From assembly GCA_963841045.1 (NCBI GenBank), contig CAWJBD010000007.1, forward strand, positions 1 to 64,000: a stretch of DNA of 64,000 nt, read 5' to 3'. Position numbers and translations under genes: made by a program. Each line of letters begins with the position of its first letter. The stretch's first letter is position 1. Shown here in pieces: positions 29,567 through 38,761 of the stretch. The notes beneath the pieces are model-generated. The model was not told the origin of the DNA. It was given only the letters and a program-made list of their open reading frames with translations, and searched no databases. Origin of the DNA: Aalborgiella sp963841045. Lineage in GTDB: Bacteria; Pseudomonadota; Gammaproteobacteria; Burkholderiales; Burkholderiaceae_C.

Positions 29567-31618
29567 ATGAACTACCCCAAAGAATTTGATGTCATCGTCG
29601 TTGGTGGCGGACATGCTGGTACCGAAGCTGCGTTGGCAAGTGCCCGCATGGGGTGTACAACGCTGCTGCTGTCTCACAATATTGAGACGCTTGGGCAGAT
29701 GAGCTGCAACCCCTCCATTGGTGGCATTGGCAAAGGGCATTTGGTTAAAGAAGTGGATGCCATGGGTGGTGCGATGGCTTTGGCCACAGATGAAGCTGGA
29801 ATTCAGTTTCGAATTTTGAACAGCTCCAAAGGGCCAGCCGTTCGCGCAACCAGGGCACAAGCTGACCGCGTTCTTTATAAGGCCGCCATTCGCAGAAAAC
29901 TTGAGAATCAGGATAACTTGTGGTTGTTTCAACAAGCGGTCGATGATATGTTGGTTGAGCATATCGATGGGAATGACCGTGTTGTGGGTGTTGTCACACA
30001 AGTGGGCATACACTTTCGCAGTAAAACAGTGGTCCTCACCGCTGGAACTTTTCTTGACGGGAAAATTCATGTGGGCCTCAATAACTACGCGGCTGGACGA
30101 GCCGGAGACCCACCAGCGCAAAGCCTGAGTGCACGGCTCAAAGAACTGAAGTTGCCACAGGCGCGCCTTAAAACAGGTACGCCACCTCGATTGGATGGGC
30201 GCAGCATTGACTTCTCAAAATGCCAAGAGCAGCCTGGTGATGGCATGCGTCAAGCCGATGGCAGCATCACACCCATGCCCGTCTTTAGTTTTATGGCGCA
30301 CACATATGGTGGCGCCGCCATGCACCCGCAGCAAATGCCATGCTGGATCACGCACACCAACGAACGCACCCACGCGATTATTCGGTCGGGTTTTGACAGA
30401 AGCCCCATGTTCACCGGCAAGATTGAAGGTGTTGGCCCACGGTACTGTCCCAGTGTCGAAGACAAAATCAACCGCTTCGCCGACAAAGAAAGCCATCAGA
30501 TTTTTCTTGAGCCTGAAGGGTTGACGACCCACGAGTACTACCCGAACGGTATCAGTACGAGTTTGCCTTTCGACATTCAGTATGATTTGGTTCGCTCGAT
30601 GCGGGGCTTAGAGAACGCGCACATCTTGCGACCAGGCTACGCGATTGAGTACGACTACTTTGATCCACGTTCTTTGAAAAGCAATTTTGAAACCCGCGAC
30701 ATTGGCGGTTTGTTTTTTGCTGGGCAAATCAATGGCACCACTGGTTATGAAGAGGCCGCAGCGCAAGGCATGTTTGCCGGTATCAACGCCGCACTGCAAT
30801 GTCGCAGCAGGGGCTTTGGTAATGTTTCATTGAGCGCAGCAAAAAGCGCCAGCTACAAAGAGGCAGCTTGGTTGCCGCGCCGTGACGAAGCTTACTTGGG
30901 CGTCTTGGTCGATGACCTGATTACCAAAGGCGTGACTGAACCTTATCGCATGTTCACCAGCCGGGCCGAGTTCCGCCTGCAGCTTCGCGAAGACAACGCA
31001 GATGTTCGATTGACCGAAGTAGGGCGGCAATTGGGCTTGGTTGACGATGCCCGTTGGGATGCGTTTAGCCGCAAGCGCGACGCTGTTTCACGTGAAACAG
31101 AGCGCCTTCGTTCAACCTGGATAAACCCCAAAAACACCAGCGCCAGCGAAGCGACTCGCGTTTTGGGAAAGCCCTTAGAGCGTGAATACAATTTATTGGA
31201 ACTGTTGAAACGCCCTGACATTGACTACGCGATTCTTATGGGAATGGAGTCCGGCAAATACAGGGTAGAATCGTTGGTGCCAGAAACAGAGTTGGTGGAC
31301 ACGGTTGTTGAGCAAATCGAAATTGTTGCCAAATACGCAGGGTATATTGACAGGCAGCATGCTGAGGTTGAAAAAGCCTTGCACTACGAAAATTACCCAC
31401 TACCACCAGACATGGATTACAGCCAAGTCAGTGCGCTGAGCATCGAAGCGCGTCAAATTTTGGCCAAGCACAAGCCTCAAACACTGGGGTTGGCATCACG
31501 GATTTCGGGCATCACGCCTGTGACGGTGTCATTGTTGTTGGTGTATCTCAAGAAAAATCAGCAAGCAGTTTTGGAAAAAAAAATAGTCGCTAACCCAGAG
31601 GGAGTTGGTCAGGCATGA
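29567..31618 (+). CDS. mnmG: tRNA uridine-5-carboxymethylaminomethyl modification enzyme MnmG
   Basis: FAD-dependent partner of MnmE that modifies the wobble uridine of tRNAs. The 683-residue protein opens with the dinucleotide motif VVVGGGHAGTEAALA and shows MSCNPSIGGIGKGHLVKE, the conserved GDPPAQ motif (residues about 185) and the PRLDGRSIDFSK segment. The C-terminal helical domain (DYSQVSALSIEARQIL) binds MnmE and tRNA. It heads an operon with rsmG (4-base overlap), as is usual near betaproteobacterial origins. A perfect parS site lies inside its coding sequence. Confidence 0.97.
   Translation: MNYPKEFDVIVVGGGHAGTEAALASARMGCTTLLLSHNIETLGQMSCNPSIGGIGKGHLVKEVDAMGGAMALATDEAGIQFRILNSSKGPAVRATRAQADRVLYKAAIRRKLENQDNLWLFQQAVDDMLVEHIDGNDRVVGVVTQVGIHFRSKTVVLTAGTFLDGKIHVGLNNYAAGRAGDPPAQSLSARLKELKLPQARLKTGTPPRLDGRSIDFSKCQEQPGDGMRQADGSITPMPVFSFMAHTYGGAAMHPQQMPCWITHTNERTHAIIRSGFDRSPMFTGKIEGVGPRYCPSVEDKINRFADKESHQIFLEPEGLTTHEYYPNGISTSLPFDIQYDLVRSMRGLENAHILRPGYAIEYDYFDPRSLKSNFETRDIGGLFFAGQINGTTGYEEAAAQGMFAGINAALQCRSRGFGNVSLSAAKSASYKEAAWLPRRDEAYLGVLVDDLITKGVTEPYRMFTSRAEFRLQLREDNADVRLTEVGRQLGLVDDARWDAFSRKRDAVSRETERLRSTWINPKNTSASEATRVLGKPLEREYNLLELLKRPDIDYAILMGMESGKYRVESLVPETELVDTVVEQIEIVAKYAGYIDRQHAEVEKALHYENYPLPPDMDYSQVSALSIEARQILAKHKPQTLGLASRISGITPVTVSLLLVYLKKNQQAVLEKKIVANPEGVGQA
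31084..31099. promoter_or_regulatory. parS centromere site (perfect)
   Basis: TGTTTCACGTGAAACA, the universal 16-bp ParB-binding palindrome, without mismatch. It lies within mnmG, about 3.5 kb from parB and 4.2 kb from the dnaA promoter. Confidence 0.95.
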
Positions 31619-32358
31619 TGTTGGACCCTCTGGCCGATGCTTTGAAGCGCGACGCAGAAGATATGGGCTTGCTGCTGAACGACAGGCAAGCGGCACAATT
31701 GCAAGGCTACCTCGGCTTGATTCAGAAGTGGAACAAAGTCTATAACTTGACGGCCATTCGTGACACCAAAGAGATGGTCACACACCATTTGCTAGACAGC
31801 TTGGCGGTCATTTCGCCATTGCGCAATCGCTTGGCTGGATTGGCCTATGAGGATGATGGGGCACACGATGCGGGGGCTAATGCTGTTGCAGCAGGCGGAG
31901 GGCTCAGCAAAACACCGCCATTTCTATACCGCTTATTGGACGTTGGCTCTGGTGCGGGTTTGCCAGGCGCGGTGATTGCAATTTGTTGCCCAGACATCCA
32001 TGTGACCTGCATTGATGCTGTTGCCAAAAAAATGGCCTTTGTACAACAAGTGGCTACCGAGTTGAAGCTATCAAACTTGAGTGCCAGACATGTTCGTGTA
32101 GAAACATTGACCGAGCCATTTGATGTCATCACCTCACGCGCTTTTGCCACATTGACGGATTTTGTGGAAGGATCGCGGGCCGCTCTTAAGCCTGTAACGG
32201 GCATTTGGATGGCCATGAAAGCCAAAGACACGGCAGTCGAAAGAGCGGCTTTGGCCGCAGATATTGATGTGTTTCACGTGGAACCATTGCGAGTTCCGGG
32301 TTTAGATGCCGAAAGACATTTGGTTTGGATGCGACTTAAAGCAGCCACAAGCCATTGA
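31615..32358 (+). CDS. rsmG: 16S rRNA (guanine527-N7)-methyltransferase RsmG
   Basis: SAM-dependent methyltransferase that modifies G527 of 16S rRNA. Family motifs are KWNKVYNLTAIRD near residue 40, the SAM loop LLDVGSGAGLPG, and SRAFATLTDFV. At 247 residues it is longer than the typical ~210. The excess is a Gly/Ala/Asp-rich insertion between residues about 79 and 104, just before the SAM-binding strand, which looks like a flexible loop. It overlaps the mnmG stop by four bases. Confidence 0.95.
   Translation: MMLDPLADALKRDAEDMGLLLNDRQAAQLQGYLGLIQKWNKVYNLTAIRDTKEMVTHHLLDSLAVISPLRNRLAGLAYEDDGAHDAGANAVAAGGGLSKTPPFLYRLLDVGSGAGLPGAVIAICCPDIHVTCIDAVAKKMAFVQQVATELKLSNLSARHVRVETLTEPFDVITSRAFATLTDFVEGSRAALKPVTGIWMAMKAKDTAVERAALAADIDVFHVEPLRVPGLDAERHLVWMRLKAATSH
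32270..32285. promoter_or_regulatory. Second parS-like site (14/16 match)
   Basis: TGTTTCACGTGGAACC inside the 3' part of rsmG; two mismatches to the parS consensus, both in the right half. Confidence 0.55.
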
Positions 32359-32459
32359 GACCGTCATCAAACGGCCAATCAAAAACAGACAACAAAGCCT
32401 TTGGCGGTTCAATTCTCGCGTAAACTCGTACTTATCTTCAGTACAACGGGTTTTTCAGC

Positions 32460-33074
32460 ATGTTTGGAATCGCAGATTACGGCGCATTTGTCGTTGCCAT
32501 CATCATCTTTTTGGCCATTCCTGGGCCTGGCAATTTGGCCTTGATTACGTCTACCAGTAAGGGCGGGTTGTTAGGCGGCATGGCTGCTACTTTGGGCGTG
32601 ATAGCGGGCGATCAAGTGTTGATGTGGATGGCGGTGGCTGGGGTGGCTGCTTTGTTAAGCGCTTACCCCACGGCATTCAATCTGGTTCAATGGATGGGTG
32701 CTGCGTATTTGGCTTGGTTGGGCTTCAAATTGCTATTGGCCAAGCCGGGCGATAAGCCAGTCCTGAATATCCAACCCCGCCACTACTTCAAACAAGCCAT
32801 GATGATTACTTTGTTGAATCCCAAAGCCATTGTGTTTTATATGGCGTTCTTTCCGCTTTTTGTGGATCCTGTCAAACAACAAGGCTTGCTCACTTATGCG
32901 GTGATGGCGGCAACCATTGCGATGTTGACCTTTTTATATGGTCTGACTGCGGTCTTGATCTCACATTACATGGCCAGCCGCATTCGCTCCAACCCCAACA
33001 TCAGCAGCTACTTGCAAAAACTGGCAGGTATTTTTCTACTGGGGTTTGGTATTAAATTAGCGTTAGGAAAATAA
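32460..33074 (+). CDS. LysE/RhtB family amino-acid exporter
   Basis: A 204-residue inner-membrane protein with about six hydrophobic segments. The family signature is the N-terminal IPGPGNLALITSTSKGG, followed by GAAYLAWLGFKLL and ALLNPKAIVFYMAFFP-type sequence (TLLNPKAIVFYMAFF). It should export an amino acid or derivative; the substrate cannot be told. It sits between rsmG and parA in the same direction, a position often seen in Burkholderiales, one base before the parA start region. Confidence 0.9.
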   Translation: MFGIADYGAFVVAIIIFLAIPGPGNLALITSTSKGGLLGGMAATLGVIAGDQVLMWMAVAGVAALLSAYPTAFNLVQWMGAAYLAWLGFKLLLAKPGDKPVLNIQPRHYFKQAMMITLLNPKAIVFYMAFFPLFVDPVKQQGLLTYAVMAATIAMLTFLYGLTAVLISHYMASRIRSNPNISSYLQKLAGIFLLGFGIKLALGK

Positions 33075-33075
33075 T

Positions 33076-33861
33076 ATGGCGAAGATATTTTGTGTGGCAA
33101 ACCAAAAAGGTGGCGTGGGCAAAACCACGACCACTGTTAACCTTGCTGCAGGCTTGGCCAAAATTGGACAGCGTGTACTGATGATTGACTTGGACCCACA
33201 AGGCAATGCCACCATGGGTTCGGGAGTCGACAAGCGTAATTTAGAGCTGACTATTTACGATGTGCTGTTAGAAAACGCCAGCATTGCGGAAGCCAGGGTG
33301 CAAAGTGATAAATTGAAAGACGCTGGTTGCAGCTTTGACATCTTAGGCGCCAATCGTGATTTGGCTGGTGCAGAGGTCGAGTTGGTCGACGTCGAGCGCC
33401 GCGAAAAGCGCATCAAGCAAGCCATAGATGCGGTTGCTAACGAATATGATTTTGTGCTGATTGATTGCCCACCCAGTTTGTCCATGCTGACCTTGAACGG
33501 CTTATGCAGCGCCAACGGTGTGATTGTCCCCATGCAGTGCGAATACTTTGCATTAGAAGGGCTGACCGATTTAGTCAACACCATCAAACAAGTGCACGCC
33601 AATTTGAACCCTGACTTGCAAATCATCGGTCTCTTGCGTGTGATGTTTGACCCACGCATCACTTTACAGCAGCAGGTGAGCGAGCAATTGAAGAACCATT
33701 TTGGCAACAAAGTATTCAACACCGTGATTCCACGCAACGTGCGTCTGGCCGAAGCGCCCAGCTACGGCTTGCCCGGCGTGGCGTTTGATCCATCGGCGCG
33801 CGGCAGTCAGGCCTTTGTTGAGTTTGCCACTGAAATGGTTGAACGCATCAAAACCATGTGA
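33076..33861 (+). CDS. parA: Chromosome-partitioning ATPase ParA (Soj)
   Basis: A 261-residue deviant-Walker ATPase. The P-loop KGGVGKTTTTVNLA has the signature lysine, DLDPQGNATMGSG is the switch, and DFVLIDCPPSLSMLTLN is Walker B. It moves the ParB-bound origin region. The short N-terminus without a DNA-binding HTH is the chromosomal (Soj) type. parB follows after one small hydrolase gene; parS lies upstream in mnmG, so all three components of the segregation system are in this window. Confidence 0.97.
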   Translation: MAKIFCVANQKGGVGKTTTTVNLAAGLAKIGQRVLMIDLDPQGNATMGSGVDKRNLELTIYDVLLENASIAEARVQSDKLKDAGCSFDILGANRDLAGAEVELVDVERREKRIKQAIDAVANEYDFVLIDCPPSLSMLTLNGLCSANGVIVPMQCEYFALEGLTDLVNTIKQVHANLNPDLQIIGLLRVMFDPRITLQQQVSEQLKNHFGNKVFNTVIPRNVRLAEAPSYGLPGVAFDPSARGSQAFVEFATEMVERIKTM

Positions 33862-33905
33862 TGGTCAATGGGTATGCCAAGGCTTATAAAATATATGAAA
33901 AATCA

Positions 33906-33953
33906 GCCTGTAGCCGGCGTATTCATTGCCTATATTGCTATTAAATATATAGC
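33906..33953 (-). repeat. 3'-end intergenic repeat element, copy R3
   Basis: 45 bases after the parA stop, before the hydrolase gene. On the minus strand: GCTATATATTTAATAGC, GGCAA, TACGCCGGCTACAGGC. It is the only copy lying between two genes that both read left to right. Confidence 0.85.
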
Positions 33954-33966
33954 ATAATTATTTCAA

Positions 33967-34543
33967 ATGACACCGCATATTTTCACACTCCCAGGCTGGC
34001 AAGGCAGTGGTGCACAACACTGGCAAATACGCTGGGCGAATTTGTTTGGCGACCAAGTGGTGGAGCAACACGATTGGATGCAGCCCTTGCGCGGTGATTG
34101 GATCACGCGTTTGGAAGACGCTGTGCAAAACCAATTGTCACAAAATCCAAATCAAAACTTTGCCTTTGTGGCGCACAGCTTGGGTTGTCATTTGCTGGCA
34201 AGCTGGGCCGCTTTGTCGCCCCATGTGAAGCATGTGGCAGGCGCACTCTTGGTTGCGCCACCCGATACCGCACCGTGCCGATTTCCCGCCACAAATGCAC
34301 AGCTGGCGCAAGCCAGTTCTGAACAAACTACCGTTCAAATCAGTTGTGGTGGCATCAAGCGACGACCCGTTTTCGAGCCTCACGGCATCAGAAATGCTGG
34401 CGCAACATTGGGGCGCTGACCTCATCAATTTAGGTGCGCGTGGCCATATCAATGCCGAATCGGGTTTGGGTGACTGGCCTGTAGGTCGGGCCTTACTCCA
34501 GGCTTTAATCCAATCAACATTTCAACAAACATCACTACATTAA
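33967..34543 (+). CDS. RBBP9/YdeN-type alpha/beta hydrolase (frame broken by one base)
   Basis: Small serine hydrolase between parA and parB. The first frame has the start FTLPGWQGSGAQHW and the nucleophile motif VAHSLGCHLLASWA. The second has the acid (VASSDDPFSS) and the catalytic His (GARGHINAESGLGDW). The frames join at about 34273, where removal of one C gives APPDTA-RADFPPQMHSW and a 191-residue protein of normal family length. RBBP9-like enzymes commonly sit in this position in Burkholderiales; the substrate is unknown. Confidence 0.85.
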
Positions 34544-34557
34544 ACGGAAAAACAACC

Positions 34558-35490
34558 ATGGTAACCAAACGACCCAAAGGCTTAGGACGCGGCTTAGAAG
34601 CCTTGTTAGGCCCCACATATGACGAGAACGCCGCAGCGGTTAAAGCGGCAGAAATGGCCAACCCTGGCACGCCCAGCACGCTGATGTTGACCGACATGGT
34701 GGCAGGGCAATACCAGCCCCGCACACGCATGGACGAGGGCGCTTTGTACGAACTGGCAGAGAGCATCAAAGCCCAAGGCATCATGCAGCCGATTCTGGTG
34801 CGTCGTTTAACCAGTGGTGAGAACAAAGGCAAATACGAAATCATCGCTGGCGAGCGGCGTTTTCGCGCATCTAAATTAGCGGGCTTGGACAGCGTGCCTG
34901 TGCTGGTGCGCGAAGTGCCGGACGAAGCCGCTGCTGCAATGGCGTTGATTGAAAACATTCAGCGCGAAGACCTGAACCCGCTGGAAGAAGCACAAGGCTT
35001 GCAGCGACTGGTCAAAGAATTTAATTTAACGCACGAACAAGCCGCGCAAGCTGTGGGCCGTTCACGCGCTGCAGCCAGCAACTTGATGCGCTTGCTCAAC
35101 TTGGCAGAACCCGTGCAAACCATGCTGATGGCAGGCGACATTGACATGGGACACGCACGTGCTTTGCTGGCCTTGGACCGCGCCAATCAAATCAGCGCAG
35201 CGAATCAAATCAGCGCCAAAAAAATGTCGGTGCGCGAAGCAGAAAGCTTGGTTAAAAAACTCAGCGCCGAATTCAATTTGGTAGCGACAAAACCCAAGAA
35301 AGAAAAATCACGCGACATCAAACGCGTTGAAGAAGAGCTGTCCGACCTCTTGACTGCACAAGTCGAAATCCGCGTCAAAAAACGCGTCAAACGCCACGGC
35401 AAATTTGAAGACATGGGTGAACTGGCGATTCAATTTGGATCAGTTGAAGAGCTCAATGGTTTGATTGATCGCTTACGCGGCAAAGAGTAA
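34558..35490 (+). CDS. parB: Chromosome-partitioning protein ParB (Spo0J)
   Basis: A 310-residue parS-binding CTPase. The N-terminal GRGLEALLG is the ParA-stimulating segment. Next come the CTP-binding/clamp motif IIAGERRFRASKLAGL, ENIQREDLNPLEEAQ and the HTH around LTHEQAAQAVGRSRAAASN. The C-terminal dimerisation domain ends EELNGLIDRLRGKE. A short internal duplication (NQISA twice near residue 208) lies in the linker. It follows the hydrolase gene by 14 bases and ends the parA-parB operon. Confidence 0.97.
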   Translation: MVTKRPKGLGRGLEALLGPTYDENAAAVKAAEMANPGTPSTLMLTDMVAGQYQPRTRMDEGALYELAESIKAQGIMQPILVRRLTSGENKGKYEIIAGERRFRASKLAGLDSVPVLVREVPDEAAAAMALIENIQREDLNPLEEAQGLQRLVKEFNLTHEQAAQAVGRSRAAASNLMRLLNLAEPVQTMLMAGDIDMGHARALLALDRANQISAANQISAKKMSVREAESLVKKLSAEFNLVATKPKKEKSRDIKRVEEELSDLLTAQVEIRVKKRVKRHGKFEDMGELAIQFGSVEELNGLIDRLRGKE

Positions 35491-35510
35491 AGCGCGCGAC
35501 ACGACGCAGA

Positions 35511-35561
35511 TTGCTATACATTTAATAGCACTCTAGGCAATTAATACGCTGGCTAGAGGTC
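35511..35561 (+). repeat. 3'-end intergenic repeat element, copy R4
   Basis: Between convergent parB and the lipase gene. GCTATACATTTAATAGC, GGCAA, TACGCTGGCTAGAGGTC. First of the plus-oriented subfamily with a GGCTAGAGGCC-type tail. Confidence 0.85.
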
Positions 35562-35571
35562 GATTTTGTGC

Positions 35572-36774
35572 CTATTCTCTAGCGGTATTCATCCATTGCA
35601 ACAAAATCTGCATTACTTCTGGGCTGTTTAAAAGCGCCATGTGGTTTGTTTTGTAGAGGATCTGTTGGTGTGATTTGGGGATGTTCAAATCGAGTGCTTT
35701 GTCATCGTGCTGCCCCAAAGCGCTTTTCAAAGGAACAAGGCCGTCGCCAATCAATCGGTCTGCCAATGGGCTGCGCTTGGATGCCATGCTGGCTGCTATG
35801 GCGTAGCATGCGACACCTGTTGGCAAAGGCGTGGGTGTGCGACGGTCGGGGCGACGCCGAAAGCGGTCATGGCCTTGCCAATCTTGCTCTGTTAAAAAAC
35901 CATAACGCAAATCGGTGATGCCCGCACTGCGCAATTGGCCTAACTTTTTAAAGGGTGCGCTGTAAGGCGTGGCACCCAATACCACATCGACCCAGCTGCC
36001 AGCGCGCTCCAGTGGTGCGCCATGATGTGGCGTACCCAAGAATATCAAGCGCTTCAACGCTTGTGTCCAATTCAAATTCTGATGCTGCGCTTGTGCAACG
36101 GCGCTGCGCGAAACCAGACCACCCAAGCTGTGTGTCAACAGGGTTAGGTCTGATAGGGTGACAGGCCAGTGCTGCACCAAGGTTTCAAGCTGTTGCGACA
36201 GCAAAGCGCCGTTTTGTGAAATATGCAGACCTGTGTTGTAGCGCAAGAAAAGGGGCGTGTAACCATGCGCAGTCAAAGCATCGCTGTACAGCGTTGTCCA
36301 CTGCAAATCGTTCATGCACAAACCGTGGATGAGCACAACCACTTTGCTGCTGTGCGAAGTGATTTTTGTCATGCTGTGTGCATCCAAAATCTCGCCCTGG
36401 TAGTGCAGCGCCATCTGCGTCGCAAACGGATTCTTGCTTTCTTCCAATCGGTCACCCATCACGCCATTCAATGCGGCCAATACCGCTTCGCGTTGGGGAG
36501 AGTTGGCTGCTTCGATGACATCAGAAGGCAAAAGCGACTCTATGCGCGTTAAGGCTTGATCCGCCGCCGTGCCCAGCATTTGCGTGATGCCATGAATGCT
36601 TTTGAAAACAAAACCCGTCACGCCACGGGTTTGTTCCTTGGTCTTTCCAGCAGGGGCGCCCAAGGTGGACCAGATAGACTGATGCACACCCTCAACAATG
36701 CGTGCCACATTGTGCGTGGCTGCGGTGGCCAGTTGGACCACAGCACGTGCGTCAGTCGTACGAAGGTGCTTCAC
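35572..36774 (-). CDS. PGAP1-like alpha/beta hydrolase (lipase/esterase)
   Basis: A 400-residue hydrolase. After ~140 residues without recognisable motifs come VVVLIHGLCMNDLQW (oxyanion region), the nucleophile elbow LLTHSLGGLVSRSA, and FLGTPHHGAPLERAG, the pattern of the PGAP1/GPI-deacylase-like lipases. The acid and His are probably in GDGLVPLKSALG and TNHMALLNSPEV. No signal peptide is visible, so it is likely cytoplasmic or peripheral. It is divergent from the TetR gene and convergent with parB. The lipid substrate is unknown. Confidence 0.85.
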   Translation of the reverse strand: MKHLRTTDARAVVQLATAATHNVARIVEGVHQSIWSTLGAPAGKTKEQTRGVTGFVFKSIHGITQMLGTAADQALTRIESLLPSDVIEAANSPQREAVLAALNGVMGDRLEESKNPFATQMALHYQGEILDAHSMTKITSHSSKVVVLIHGLCMNDLQWTTLYSDALTAHGYTPLFLRYNTGLHISQNGALLSQQLETLVQHWPVTLSDLTLLTHSLGGLVSRSAVAQAQHQNLNWTQALKRLIFLGTPHHGAPLERAGSWVDVVLGATPYSAPFKKLGQLRSAGITDLRYGFLTEQDWQGHDRFRRRPDRRTPTPLPTGVACYAIAASMASKRSPLADRLIGDGLVPLKSALGQHDDKALDLNIPKSHQQILYKTNHMALLNSPEVMQILLQWMNTARE

Positions 36775-36861
36775 TGATTGGCTTTTTCTCTTGTTGGGGT
36801 GTTTGTGTTGAGATCATATTGGCTTAGCCAGATTGAGATGAAGGTAAAACCACATTGTGAT

Positions 36862-36914
36862 TTGACTTACTCAAAAAACAGGGTAAACTTGGTAAGTAAT
36901 AAATCACTTACCAA
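36862..36914 (+). promoter_or_regulatory. Promoter and inverted-repeat operator of the tetR-exporter operon
   Basis: TTGACT (36862-36867) and TAAACT (36884-36889) with a 16-bp spacer form a plausible sigma-70 promoter. TTGGTAAGT (36889-36897) and ACTTACCAA (36906-36914) are perfect 9-bp inverted arms with an 8-bp spacer, overlapping the -10 region 28 bases before the TetR start. This is the classic geometry of TetR autorepression. Confidence 0.7.
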
Positions 36915-36941
36915 ATAAATACCGTATTCATTGCTTTTCCT

Positions 36942-37559
36942 ATGCAAATAACCAGCGTCCGACTAACACGACAACCCACAGAAGCACGCCAAGTAGAGAT
37001 TGTCTTGGCCGCTTTACGCTTGGCCAAAGATGACAGCCCAGCATTCATCACCACCACACATCTGGCTGATGCTGTCGGGGTAAGCCAAGGTGCCCTATTC
37101 AAACACTTCGAATCAAAAGAAGCGATCTGGCTGGCGGTGTTGTCTTGGGTCTCTGAAAATTTGCTGCGCACGCTACAAGAAGCAGCGGAACAAGGGGCAA
37201 CGCCTACGGAATCGTTACGTCGCGTGTTTGATGCACATGTCAACTTTGTCGTAGCCCACCCTGGTGTGCCACGCGTGATATTTCATGAATTGCAACAACC
37301 AGAAGACTCGCCACTGAAAAAACAAGTACGCAGTTTGATGCTGGCATACAGGCGCCTTCTATCGGGGTTGCTTGCGCTGGCTGTACAGCGCAAAGAGCTT
37401 ACTGCTGACTTAAATCAATCAGCTGCTGCAACGCTGTTCATGGGTATCGTGCAAGGCTTGGTTATGCAATCCATGCTTGGCGGCGATATGGCAAACATGA
37501 AAACACAGGCGGACGCAATCTTCGAGATTTACTTGCGTGGTATGCGCACACCCTCATGA
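36942..37559 (+). CDS. TetR/AcrR family transcriptional regulator
   Basis: A 205-residue repressor-type protein. The N-terminal HTH spans about residues 22-60 (TTHLADAVGVSQGALFKHFESKEAIW), followed by an all-helical ligand domain. It is the first gene of an operon with a HlyD-type adaptor (4-base overlap), a permease and an ATPase, and probably represses that exporter through the palindrome just upstream. The inducer is unknown. Confidence 0.92.
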   Translation: MQITSVRLTRQPTEARQVEIVLAALRLAKDDSPAFITTTHLADAVGVSQGALFKHFESKEAIWLAVLSWVSENLLRTLQEAAEQGATPTESLRRVFDAHVNFVVAHPGVPRVIFHELQQPEDSPLKKQVRSLMLAYRRLLSGLLALAVQRKELTADLNQSAAATLFMGIVQGLVMQSMLGGDMANMKTQADAIFEIYLRGMRTPS

Positions 37560-38761
37560 AAATCAAAAAACCATCATCAAAAGTAATTGCACTGGTTCTG
37601 ACGACGGTCATATTGTTGGCCACTATCGTGTTCATCATACAACGCGCAGGACCATTGGCGCCTGTGCGTATCACGCTACACCAAGCCGCGCAAGGATCAT
37701 TTACACCATCGATATATGGCATTGGCACTGTGGAAGCACGACGCACATTCCTGATCGGACCAACTACCGCCGGTCGCGTGCTGCGCGTGCTGGTAGATGC
37801 AGGAGATGTCGTGAAAGCTGGTCAATTGTTGGCTGAAATGGACCCTGTCGATCTGGACAATCGACTATTGGCGTTAGATGCCTCACTGGCGCGAGGAAAC
37901 AGCACAATTGCCGCTGCACAGGCTCAAACAACAGACGCAGCAGCGCGTAAATCCTTGGCTGCTGTAAACGCACGGCGTTACGTGGAGCTGGGACAACAAA
38001 ACTTCATGAGTGCGGGCGCCGTTGAAGCGAAAGTACAAGAACACATTTCAGCCGATGCAGGCGCGAGTGCAGCACAGGCGAATTTAGCAGCAGCACAACA
38101 GGATTTGTTGCGTTTAAAAGCAGAACGTGCTGCGTTGGCACAACAGCGCCAAAACGTGAGATTGGTGGCAACGCAGGATGGGGTGGTACTGTCACGCGAT
38201 GCTGAACCTGGCTCGACCGTTGTAGCCGGACAGTCAGTATTGAAGTTGGTGGATCCAGCAAATCTGTGGGTGAAGGCGCGTTTTGACCAGGGTCGTACGG
38301 CGGGATTGGAGGTAGGTTTGCCAGTCGCGATCGTGTTGCGTTCGCGTCCAGGTGCTGTGCAAGCAGGGACGGTCGCACGTGTTGAGCTACTGGGAGACAG
38401 TGTGACGGAAGAGCGCGTGGCGCAAATATCGTTTGCGGCAATTCCCCAAGGTATTTCAATCGGAGAGTTGGCAGAAGTGACGCTTAAATTGCCAGCCACA
38501 GCGCCCGCATTGCTGTTGCCGAACGCAGCCATCAAAAAAGTGAATGGACAAAGTGGCGCTTGGCAATACAAAGAGGGAGAGTTGAGCTTTACGCCGCTGC
38601 GCTTGGGGCAAACAAGTTTAGATGGCGAAGTACAAGTGCTGGAAGGATTAAAGTTGGGGGATATGGTGGTGGTGTACAGCGAAAAAGAAATCAACCCAAA
38701 AAGCCGGATACAAGTTGTGCAAAGCTTGACCGAGCAAAAAAATAAAACGAGTACGCCATGA
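37556..38761 (+). CDS. HlyD/MFP family periplasmic adaptor subunit
   Basis: A 401-residue membrane-fusion protein with a single N-terminal anchor (VIALVLTTVILLATIVFII). It has a split lipoyl-type domain (GRVLRVLVDAGDVVKAGQLLAEMD and LVATQDGVVLSRDAEPGSTVVAGQ), an Ala/Gln-rich hairpin between them, and a beta-barrel C-terminus. The stop overlaps the permease ATG by four bases. Order adaptor-permease-ATPase resembles DevBCA/MacAB-type exporters, in which the adaptor links the inner-membrane ABC unit to an outer-membrane channel. No TolC-like gene is adjacent. Confidence 0.9.
   Translation: MKIKKPSSKVIALVLTTVILLATIVFIIQRAGPLAPVRITLHQAAQGSFTPSIYGIGTVEARRTFLIGPTTAGRVLRVLVDAGDVVKAGQLLAEMDPVDLDNRLLALDASLARGNSTIAAAQAQTTDAAARKSLAAVNARRYVELGQQNFMSAGAVEAKVQEHISADAGASAAQANLAAAQQDLLRLKAERAALAQQRQNVRLVATQDGVVLSRDAEPGSTVVAGQSVLKLVDPANLWVKARFDQGRTAGLEVGLPVAIVLRSRPGAVQAGTVARVELLGDSVTEERVAQISFAAIPQGISIGELAEVTLKLPATAPALLLPNAAIKKVNGQSGAWQYKEGELSFTPLRLGQTSLDGEVQVLEGLKLGDMVVVYSEKEINPKSRIQVVQSLTEQKNKTSTP

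Noticed and set aside
35572..36774. PHA depolymerase or polyhydroxyalkanoate-related hydrolase
   Set aside because: The lipase elbow HSLGG and GTPHHG motifs fit PGAP1-like lipases; no phasin, synthase or substrate-binding domain is visible.
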